Assembly (NCBI GenBank): GCA_902489925.1
Contig: CABUBX010000025.1
Coordinates: 1 to 20,622 of the forward strand
Origin: an uncultured Lachnospiraceae bacterium
GTDB lineage: Bacteria; Bacillota; Clostridia; Lachnospirales; Lachnospiraceae
Reading direction: 5' to 3'
DNA length: 20,622 bases
Made by a program: the position numbers and the translations under genes. This document shows positions 1 to 5,791 of the stretch, piece after piece; position 1 is the first letter of the stretch, and every line of letters starts with the position of its first letter. The notes below the pieces were generated by a model that searched no databases, was not told the DNA's origin, and saw only the letters and a program-made list of their open reading frames with translations.

Positions 1-441
1 TATTTCAATATAATTTTTTATATTGAAGGTATCGGGTATATTTCTGAGTGTGAAAACATGATTTTTATGGATACCTTCAATATTCGGGCGAATTGGCTCG
101 GCGCCGGGAGAAAGAATCAGCGTATCATAAGTTTCTTCATAAGTTGTATCGGTTTGGAGATTTTTCACAGTGACAGATTTTTTCTCGCGGTTAATGTGAA
201 GGGCTTCGTTAAATGTACGAACATCGATATTGAAACGTGCCTTAAAGCTTTCAGGTGTCTGAAGTGTCAACATATTTTTATCTGTAATTACACCGCCGAT
301 AAAATAGGGGAGGCCGCAGTTGGCAAAAGAAATATAGCCGCCCTTTTCTAAAATAATAATTTCTGCATTTTCATCAAGTCTGCGAAGTCTTGCCGCTGCG
401 GAGGCGCCTCCAGCCACACCGCCGATAATTAAAGTTTTCAT
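1..441 (-). CDS. CoA-disulfide reductase / NADH oxidase-like flavoprotein (3' end outside window)
   Basis: Only the N-terminal 147 codons are present; the reading frame runs off the left edge. The protein opens with an FAD-binding Rossmann segment (MKTLIIGGVAGG, G7-G8-x-x-G11-G12), followed by E32 at the end of strand 2 and the motif SFANCGLPY with Cys42. That single redox cysteine in the sequence F-x-N-C-G-L-P-Y is the hallmark of the CoA-disulfide reductase / NADH oxidase / NADH peroxidase branch of pyridine nucleotide-disulfide oxidoreductases, which reduce disulfides, polysulfide or oxygen with NAD(P)H. The missing C-terminus would be needed to tell these apart or to see an attached rhodanese domain. 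The ATG at 441 has AAGAAAG upstream. It is divergent from feoAB. Family is confident; exact substrate is not. Confidence 0.85.
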   Translation of the reverse strand, partial: MKTLIIGGVAGGASAAARLRRLDENAEIIILEKGGYISFANCGLPYFIGGVITDKNMLTLQTPESFKARFNIDVRTFNEALHINREKKSVTVKNLQTDTTYEETYDTLILSPGAEPIRPNIEGIHKNHVFTLRNIPDTFNIKNYIEI

Positions 442-505
442 AAAATTCACTCACTTTCTTCGGATATATGATGGATATAAGATACCAAAAGCAGTTGTTT
501 TTTTC

Positions 506-520
506 TGTGATCTTATCACA
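506..520. promoter_or_regulatory. Perfect 15-bp palindrome, candidate operator
   Basis: TGTGATCTTATCACA has two perfect 6-bp arms around CTT, in the gap between the divergent oxidoreductase and feoAB genes. Its centre lies about 55 bp upstream of the predicted feoAB transcription start. It resembles CRP/FNR-family half sites (TGTGA/TCACA), but the spacer between those half sites is 5 rather than the usual 6. It could act on either gene. The bound protein is unknown. Confidence 0.4.
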
Positions 521-533
521 TTAAAAAAAACTC

Positions 534-561
534 TTGAAAATAGTCGAAGTTTGTCTATAAT
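534..561 (+). promoter_or_regulatory. Sigma-A promoter for feoAB
   Basis: TTGAAA (534-539), a 16-bp spacer and a perfect TATAAT (556-561). The predicted start site is near 568, which leaves a 5' leader of about 60 nt before the feoAB ATG at 627. Confidence 0.75.
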
Positions 562-567
562 ATAAAG

Positions 568-581
568 TTAGATAAAGCTAA
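568..581. promoter_or_regulatory. Candidate iron-regulator operator over the feoAB start site
   Basis: TTAG-ATAAAG-CTAA is an inverted repeat sitting on the predicted transcription start of feoAB. DtxR/IdeR-type metal repressors bind palindromes with TTAG/CTAA-like edges, and this position would block transcription. The arms are only 4 bp, so chance is a real alternative. Confidence 0.25.
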
Positions 582-626
582 TTGGTTGAGATAACAGACC
601 TTTTGAAAGAATGGAGATATAATTGG

Positions 627-2957
627 ATGAAACTGAGTGAATTAGAAATTGGAAGTACCGCGACGATTCTTGCTGTTGGCGGAAGCGGTGCACTGCGTCA
701 GCATTTTCTGGATATGGGACTGATACAGGGCACTGAGGTGACTGTCGTTAAGTATGCGCCGATGGGGGACCCGATAGAAATAAGAATCCATGGGTATGAA
801 TTGACAATACGACTTGAGGATGCAAAAAATATTGAAATCAGTCAGGCGCATAAAGCGAAGGATTTGGCAAAAAAAGCCAAGGGCAAGGAAAAACACCATC
901 CCGGCTATGGCGAGGGCGGACGTTTTCATAATGTCAAGGAGGAACATCCGCTGCCTGAGAGCGAGACGCTGACATTTGCACTTGTGGGCAATCAAAATTG
1001 CGGAAAGACAACATTATTTAATCAACTTACAGGTTCAAAGCAGCATGTCGGAAATTTTCCGGGTGTGACTGTAGACAGAAAAGACGGTGTGATTAAAGGA
1101 TATGAAAATACATTAATCACAGATTTGCCGGGAATTTATTCGATGTCGCCTTACAGCAGTGAGGAGATTGTGACGCGTGAATTTGTTATACGGGAAAAAC
1201 CGAAAGGCATTATCAATATTGTCGATGCGACAAATATTGAGAGAAACCTTTATTTGACGATGCAGCTTTTAGAATTGAATATTCCGATGGTTGTTGCACT
1301 CAATATGATGGATGAGCTTCGGGAAAATGAAGGCTCTGTGTTGGTTAATGAGATGGAGGCGGCGCTCGGTGTGCCGGTGATTCCGATTTCGGCGGCAAAG
1401 GGCGAAGGTATTGGCGAGCTTGTGCGCCATGCTGTCCATGTAGCGAAATATCAGGAAAAACCAATGGAGACGGATTTTTGCAAAAAAGCAGAAGGTATTC
1501 ACCGGGGCATCCATGCAGTCATGCACCTGATTGAAGACCATGCACAGACAGCAGGGATTCCTGTCCGCTTTGCGGCAAGCAAAGTCATGGAGGGCGATAG
1601 TAAACTTTTAGAGCAGCTGAAATTGACAGAGAATGAAAAAAATATTTTGGAAAATATAGCCAGACAGACAGAGGAGGAAACCGGGCTTGACCGTGCGGCA
1701 GCGGTAGCTCAGATGCGTTTCGCCTATATTGAGGATGTATGCAGCAATACGGTGATTAAGCCAAAAGAGAGTAAGGAAAGGATAAGAAGTCGGAGAATTG
1801 ACCATTTTCTGACCGGAAAATATACGGGCATTCCTGCATTTATCGGTATTATGGGCATTGTGTTTTTTCTTACATTTAACGTCATCGGCGCCGTTTTGAA
1901 GGGGGTTTTAGAAGCGGGGATTGAGGCGCTGACAGCAGCCGTCTCATCAGCTATGAGTGCGGCCGGCGTCAACAGTGTTGTCCATTCCCTTGTCATTGAT
2001 GGTATTTTCAGCGGTGTCGGCGGTGTTTTAAGTTTTCTTCCGATTATTGTTACCTTGTTTTTCTTTTTATCAATGCTTGAGGACAGCGGCTACATGGCGC
2101 GTGTTGCTTTTATCATGGATAAGCTTTTGAGAAAACTGGGGCTTTCAGGGCGAAGCATTGTGCCGATGCTCATTGGCTTTGGCTGTACAGTGCCCGGAGT
2201 TATGGCAAGCCGTACACTGCCGTCAGAGCGTGACCGAAAGATGACCATTCTTTTGACGCCGTTTATGAGCTGTACGGCAAAGCTTCCGATTTATGCCTTT
2301 TTTACAGAAGCCTTTTTTCCAAAGCATGGGGCGCTTGTCATGATAGGTCTGTATGTTTTTGGTATTATTATGGGAATATTGATGGCACTTATTTTTAAGA
2401 AAACAGCCTTTAAAGGTGAGGCGGTGCCGTTTGTCATGGAGTTGCCGAATTATAGAATGCCGGGTGCGAAAAATGTGCTGCACCTGTTATGGGATAAGGC
2501 AAAAGACTTTTTGCAGAGAGCCTTTACAGTGATTTTTGTTGCAACGATTGTTATATGGTTTTTGCAGAATTTTGATACGGGCTTTAATATGGTTTCAAAT
2601 TCACAGCAAAGTATACTGGCGCTTGTGGCCGGGACGGCAGCACCGATATTTATACCGCTCGGTTTTGCGGACTGGCGTATTGTGACGGCGCTGATTTCAG
2701 GTTTTCTTGCCAAAGAAAGTGTTGTGTCTTCGCTGACGGTGCTTTTTGGCAGTACTGCGGCACTTCAGTCAGGACTTACAATACCCGGTTCGGCATCACT
2801 TTTAGTTTTCTGCCTTTTATATACACCGTGCGTTGCCGCAATTGCATCGGTAAAGCGTGAGCTTGGCGGAAAATGGGCTTTGGCTATGGTTGTCGGTCAG
2901 TGTGTGCTTGCATGGATTATGTCCTTTATCGTATACCGGTTGGCTCTGTTCTTGTGA
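627..2957 (+). CDS. feoB: FeoA-FeoB fusion, ferrous iron transporter
   Basis: Imports Fe(II) across the cytoplasmic membrane. The 776-residue protein has an N-terminal FeoA (SH3-like) domain at about residues 1-73, a Lys/His/Gly-rich linker to about 110, then FeoB. The G domain shows GNQNCGKTT (121-129), DLPG (166-169) and NMMD (226-229). After a helical region come two Gate segments with GFGCTVPGVMASRTL and YTPCVAAIASVKREL, each keeping a membrane cysteine. FeoA is a separate small protein in many bacteria; here it is part of the same chain. I start at the ATG at 627, where the FeoA domain begins, with GGAG upstream. A TTG 15 codons earlier would add an unrelated tail and lie close to the promoter. 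A single-gene transcript is likely, ending at the hairpin at 2992-3048. Iron control is suggested by the operator-like repeat at 568. Confidence 0.95.
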   Translation: MKLSELEIGSTATILAVGGSGALRQHFLDMGLIQGTEVTVVKYAPMGDPIEIRIHGYELTIRLEDAKNIEISQAHKAKDLAKKAKGKEKHHPGYGEGGRFHNVKEEHPLPESETLTFALVGNQNCGKTTLFNQLTGSKQHVGNFPGVTVDRKDGVIKGYENTLITDLPGIYSMSPYSSEEIVTREFVIREKPKGIINIVDATNIERNLYLTMQLLELNIPMVVALNMMDELRENEGSVLVNEMEAALGVPVIPISAAKGEGIGELVRHAVHVAKYQEKPMETDFCKKAEGIHRGIHAVMHLIEDHAQTAGIPVRFAASKVMEGDSKLLEQLKLTENEKNILENIARQTEEETGLDRAAAVAQMRFAYIEDVCSNTVIKPKESKERIRSRRIDHFLTGKYTGIPAFIGIMGIVFFLTFNVIGAVLKGVLEAGIEALTAAVSSAMSAAGVNSVVHSLVIDGIFSGVGGVLSFLPIIVTLFFFLSMLEDSGYMARVAFIMDKLLRKLGLSGRSIVPMLIGFGCTVPGVMASRTLPSERDRKMTILLTPFMSCTAKLPIYAFFTEAFFPKHGALVMIGLYVFGIIMGILMALIFKKTAFKGEAVPFVMELPNYRMPGAKNVLHLLWDKAKDFLQRAFTVIFVATIVIWFLQNFDTGFNMVSNSQQSILALVAGTAAPIFIPLGFADWRIVTALISGFLAKESVVSSLTVLFGSTAALQSGLTIPGSASLLVFCLLYTPCVAAIASVKRELGGKWALAMVVGQCVLAWIMSFIVYRLALFL

Positions 2958-2991
2958 TAAAACGTTTAAGAAACGATAGTGATAATTAAAG

Positions 2992-3048
2992 AAAGGGACT
3001 TTAGTATGGTTTGCGCGGCGTTTTTGCAAACCTTGCTAAAGTCCCTTT
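2992..3048. terminator. Bidirectional terminator between feoAB and mntP
   Basis: A perfect 13-bp outer stem (2992-3004 with 3036-3048) encloses a further 7-bp stem (GGTTTGC 3008-3014 with GCAAACC 3026-3032). The outer arms end in AAAGGG/CCCTTT, so both strands give a short U-rich tail. It lies between the converging feoAB and mntP genes and can end transcription from both sides. Confidence 0.85.
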
Positions 3049-3072
3049 TATATAGTATTTGGGAAGTCATGG

Positions 3073-3639
3073 TTACTGAAAAAATAAATGCTCAATCAGT
3101 ATTTTCAAGCCAATGAGTATTAAGATAACACCTCCGGTAATTTCGGCATATTTTCCGAGTTTACCGCCGATACGGTTGCCGAGAAATACGGCAGCAAGAC
3201 TTAAAATAAAAGTTGTGATGCCGATGAGGCAGACTGCCGGTAGGATATCAACCTGAAGAAAAGCAAAGCTGACACCGACGGCAAGGGCATCAATACTTGT
3301 GGCGACAGCAAGAAGAAAGACCTCTTTTAACGGAATATCAACAATGATGATATCACATGCTGTCGGCGCTTCTTTGGACTCTTTAAGCATATTAATGCCA
3401 ATAATACTAAGAAGGCCAAAGGCAATCCAGTGGTCAATCGAGGTGATAAGCTGCTCAAAATGTGTGCCGACCCACCAGCCAAGCAGCGGCATAAGTCCCT
3501 GAAAAAGACCGAAAAAGACAGCAAGGCGCAGCGCATGGCGCCGCAGGTTGGATTTTAGACAAATACCTTTGGCAAAAGATACAGCACAGGCGTCCATTGA
3601 AAGGCCGACAGCAATAAAAAATACAGATAATAAATTCAT
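3073..3639 (-). CDS. mntP: Manganese efflux pump MntP
   Basis: Exports Mn(II) to prevent manganese overload. The 188-residue protein has the family's usual length and about six membrane helices arranged as two related halves of three. Each half opens with an acidic signature: GLSMDACAVSF (Asp16) and ATSIDALAVGVSF (Asp117), the conserved membrane aspartates of the MntP (YebN, DUF204) family. The ATG at 3639 is preceded by GAGG with 7-nt spacing. It has its own promoter and a leader of only about 40 nt, so there is no room for the yybP-ykoY manganese riboswitch that precedes this gene in some bacteria. It converges on feoAB and is divergent from the cobalamin operon. Confidence 0.93.
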   Translation of the reverse strand: MNLLSVFFIAVGLSMDACAVSFAKGICLKSNLRRHALRLAVFFGLFQGLMPLLGWWVGTHFEQLITSIDHWIAFGLLSIIGINMLKESKEAPTACDIIIVDIPLKEVFLLAVATSIDALAVGVSFAFLQVDILPAVCLIGITTFILSLAAVFLGNRIGGKLGKYAEITGGVILILIGLKILIEHLFFQ

Positions 3640-3686
3640 TAAAAATCCTCAGCTTTCTGAAAAAGTGGATGACAATAAGTTTTTAA

Positions 3687-3715
3687 AATATATCAAATAA
3701 TAAAATAAAAGTCAA
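3687..3715 (-). promoter_or_regulatory. Sigma-A promoter for mntP
   Basis: Read on the minus strand: TTGACT (3715-3710), a 17-bp spacer and TATATT (3692-3687). The expected start site is near 3680. Confidence 0.7.
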
Positions 3716-3735
3716 ACAAAATATTTTCGTTATGA

Positions 3736-3764
3736 TTGACAAATAAAGGGGGATATATTAAACT
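3736..3764 (+). promoter_or_regulatory. Promoter for the cobalamin-riboswitch operon
   Basis: A perfect -35 TTGACA (3736-3741), a 17-bp spacer and a weaker -10 TAAACT (3759-3764). The start site would fall near 3771, just upstream of the riboswitch. TATATT at 3754 looks better as a -10 but would leave only 12 bp to this -35. Confidence 0.6.
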
Positions 3765-3784
3765 GTAATTATGAATTTTATAGT

Positions 3785-3935
3785 TTTGTGGTTGCTGTTA
3801 GCACAGCATTGAAAGGGAATCCGGTGAGAATCCGGAACAGTCACCTCTACTGTGATGCGGACGATGAAATCATAACCATTGGCACTGCCGAGAAGGGATT
3901 TCGGAGGAGGAAGCAAAGTCAGGAGACCTGCCATT
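3785..3935 (+). ncRNA. Cobalamin riboswitch (aptamer)
   Basis: Conserved blocks appear in canonical order. The core is AAAGGGAATCCGGTGAGAAT at 3812-3831 followed by CCGGAACAGTCAC, then CTACTGTGATG (3847-3857), GGCACTGCCG (3881-3890) and the B12 box AGTCAGGAGACCTGCC (3917-3932). These match the cobalamin riboswitch consensus that binds adenosylcobalamin or related cobalamins. It precedes a lipoprotein-ECF transporter operon, so the expected logic is repression when cobalamin is plentiful. The exact 5' and 3' ends of the P1 stem are approximate. Confidence 0.95.
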
Positions 3936-3998
3936 ATATTTTAAAGATATTTCTGGGATGAGGGAATGTTTTATTTTTGTGCAAATAAAATAGACATG

Positions 3999-4047
3999 AA
4001 AGACAGGCTTTTCACAGATAATGTGGGAGACCTGTCTTTTTGTTTTT
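3999..4047 (+). terminator. Riboswitch expression-platform terminator
   Basis: An intrinsic terminator: AAAGACAGG (3999-4007) pairs with CCTGTCTTT (4031-4039). After one mismatch, 4009-4016 pairs with 4022-4029 (including G-U pairs) around a GATAA loop, followed by TTTTTGTTTTT. It lies about 65 nt after the B12 box and before the first gene, as expected for transcriptional attenuation. The 3' arm repeats GGAGACCTG from the B12 box (4026-4034 versus 3922-3930), so the 5' arm could pair with either. Confidence 0.88.
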
Positions 4048-4107
4048 GGACAGAAGTGCTTTGTCCGGCACAGTGTAAGTGTTGAAAGGAAAGAGAGGCA
4101 GAAAGCA

Positions 4108-4896
4108 ATGAGAAAAAATTTGAAAAAATTATGGTTTGTATTTTCCATGGCACTTGTGCTTGCATTTGTTGGCGGAGGCTGCAACAAAACGGAAAGTCTC
4201 GACAACAGGGTGGCACAGACGGATTCGCAGACGGAAAGTGAAGAAGAAAGGGAAAGTGAAACCGCAAAAAATAGGCCGGCAGAAAGCGAAACGGAGGAAT
4301 ATTTTGATGTCGAAGCGGCAGAAGCTGAAAGTGAAGATTATTCAAAGTATGAGGAGAAAATAAGCAGCTCAAAGGTTACTTACAGTGACGGAAAGGGCAG
4401 TGGTCAGGATGAATATTTGACAGACCCTGTGCCGGAGGGGCAGCAAAATCCCACAGAACCGGGCGAGGTGACGATAGATACATCCAAGAAACAAACATGT
4501 TATCTTAGTATTTCCTGTGCCACGATTCTCGATAATATGGAAAATCTGACAGAGGGAAAAGAAGATTTGGTGCCGTCGGACGGGGTGATTTATGCGCAGA
4601 GAGAAGTTTCATTTTATGAAGGTGAGAGTGTTTTTGATGTGCTTTTGAGAGAGACACAAAATAATAGAATTCATATGGAGTACAGTTTTACGCCAATGTA
4701 TAATTCAAATTACATCGAAGGTATTTATAATTTATATGAATTTGACTGTGGCGGAGATTCGGGTTGGATGTATGCTGTAAACGGCTGGTATCCAAATTAT
4801 GGCTGCAGCCGTTATGTGGTTCAGGCAGGGGACATCATTGAATGGAATTATACATGTGATTTGGGCAGAGATTTAGGTCAGAACTGGATGGGATAA
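4108..4896 (+). CDS. DUF4430 lipoprotein, putative corrinoid-binding protein
   Basis: A 262-residue predicted surface lipoprotein. A short lysine-rich N-region and a hydrophobic stretch lead to VGGGC, a lipobox with Cys25 as the lipidation site. It is somewhat atypical, with Gly at -1, -2 and -3. Residues about 31-95 are a Ser/Glu-rich linker. Residues about 131-251 form a DUF4430 domain, the family related to the C-terminal domain of animal transcobalamin and intrinsic factor. Its typical pieces are GESVFDVLLRET (172-183), GWMYAVNGWYP (219-229) and AGDIIEWNYTCD (240-251). Five cysteines (131, 137, 214, 233, 250) lie in the exported domain. The ATG at 4108 follows AGAGAGG; the longer frame from 4021 would begin inside the terminator. 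First gene after the cobalamin riboswitch, 1 nt before the ECF T gene, so I infer corrinoid capture. Binding is not shown by sequence. Confidence 0.85.
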   Translation: MRKNLKKLWFVFSMALVLAFVGGGCNKTESLDNRVAQTDSQTESEEERESETAKNRPAESETEEYFDVEAAEAESEDYSKYEEKISSSKVTYSDGKGSGQDEYLTDPVPEGQQNPTEPGEVTIDTSKKQTCYLSISCATILDNMENLTEGKEDLVPSDGVIYAQREVSFYEGESVFDVLLRETQNNRIHMEYSFTPMYNSNYIEGIYNLYEFDCGGDSGWMYAVNGWYPNYGCSRYVVQAGDIIEWNYTCDLGRDLGQNWMG

Positions 4897-4897
4897 T

Positions 4898-5791
4898 ATG
4901 GTTAGTGACAATTTTTCATCCTTTCATCCGGCAATAAGCTTTTTTTACTTTGTGCTTGTGATTGGATGTTCTATGTTTGTGATGCACCCGGTATTTTTGG
5001 GCATTTCATGTGTTAGTGGGTTTTTGTATTATTTGTATTTAAAACAGTGGAAAGCGGTGAAAACAGCACTTTGGCTGATGCTTCCGGTATTTCTTGTTTC
5101 TGCGGCAGTCAATCCGCTGTTTAATCATGAGGGTGTGACATTAATTTGTTATTTTGGCACAGGAAATCCTTTAACGCTTGAGTCGATAGTGTACGGCTTT
5201 GCTTCCGGTGTGATGCTTGTGACAGTGTTAAATTGGTTCTCCTGCTATCAGTCGGTGATGACCTCCGATAAGTTTATTTATCTTTTCGGAAAGATAATAC
5301 CGGCGCTTTCATTGATTCTTTCGATGGTGCTCAGATTTGTGCCAAAGTTTAAATTGCAGATACAAAAGGTGTGTGAGTCGCAAAAGTGCATCGGACGTGA
5401 TGTGACACATGGAAATGTGTGGCAGAGGGCAAGACATGGCATGAGGATTCTTTCTATTATGCTGACATGGGCACTTGAAAATTCGGTGGAGACAGCTGAT
5501 TCGATGCGTTCAAGAGGCTATGGGCTGAGGGGGAGAAACAACTTTTCGATTTACCGTTTTGATACGAGAGATAAGACCATGCTTGGCATACTTACAGGAC
5601 TGAGCATTGTTGTCTTTACAGGAATTTTGACGAAACAGGTACGTTTTTTATACTATCCGATGCTGAAAATGAATGAGATGACACCTTTTGTGTGGATAGT
5701 TTATATTTTTTATGGAATATTGTGTTTTATTCCGTTAATTACAGATTGGATAGAGGATATAAAATGGCATTATTTGAAATCAAGAATTTAA
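4898..5791 (+). CDS. ecfT: ECF transporter T component (EcfT/CbiQ family)
   Basis: The membrane scaffold of an energy-coupling factor transporter; it couples ATPase movement to toppling of the S component. The 297-residue protein has hydrophobic segments near residues 12-48, 55-70, 95-115 and 130-147, a cytoplasmic coupling-helix region (about 147-210), and more at 228-245 and 262-282. The second ATPase-docking motif is visible as SMRSRGYG (202-209), the Ala/Ser-Arg-Gly signature of EcfT/CbiQ proteins. The gene starts 1 nt after the lipoprotein stop, with GGATGGGA as the likely ribosome site inside the upstream gene. Its end overlaps the ATPase gene by 28 nt, which points to translational coupling. 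A dedicated T component beside its own ATPases and S component makes this a group I ECF system rather than a shared module. Confidence 0.9.
   Translation: MVSDNFSSFHPAISFFYFVLVIGCSMFVMHPVFLGISCVSGFLYYLYLKQWKAVKTALWLMLPVFLVSAAVNPLFNHEGVTLICYFGTGNPLTLESIVYGFASGVMLVTVLNWFSCYQSVMTSDKFIYLFGKIIPALSLILSMVLRFVPKFKLQIQKVCESQKCIGRDVTHGNVWQRARHGMRILSIMLTWALENSVETADSMRSRGYGLRGRNNFSIYRFDTRDKTMLGILTGLSIVVFTGILTKQVRFLYYPMLKMNEMTPFVWIVYIFYGILCFIPLITDWIEDIKWHYLKSRI

Noticed and set aside
58..351. Plus-strand open frame of 97 codons at the left edge
   Set aside because: It is the shadow of the minus-strand flavoprotein gene, which has clear FAD and redox-cysteine motifs.
642..995. Minus-strand frames across feoAB (also 1269-1541, 1724-1996, 2223-2483 and others)
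   Set aside because: No recognisable domain or ribosome site; all lie antisense to a strongly conserved gene.
3640..3690. Possible manganese (yybP-ykoY) riboswitch before mntP
   Set aside because: The promoter lies too close to the gene; the leader is only about 40 nt and has none of the conserved loops.
3969..3990. TTTTATTT/AAATAAAA 8-bp hairpin before the riboswitch terminator as a separate terminator
   Set aside because: AT-only stem with no following T tract; too weak, and the strong terminator follows at once.
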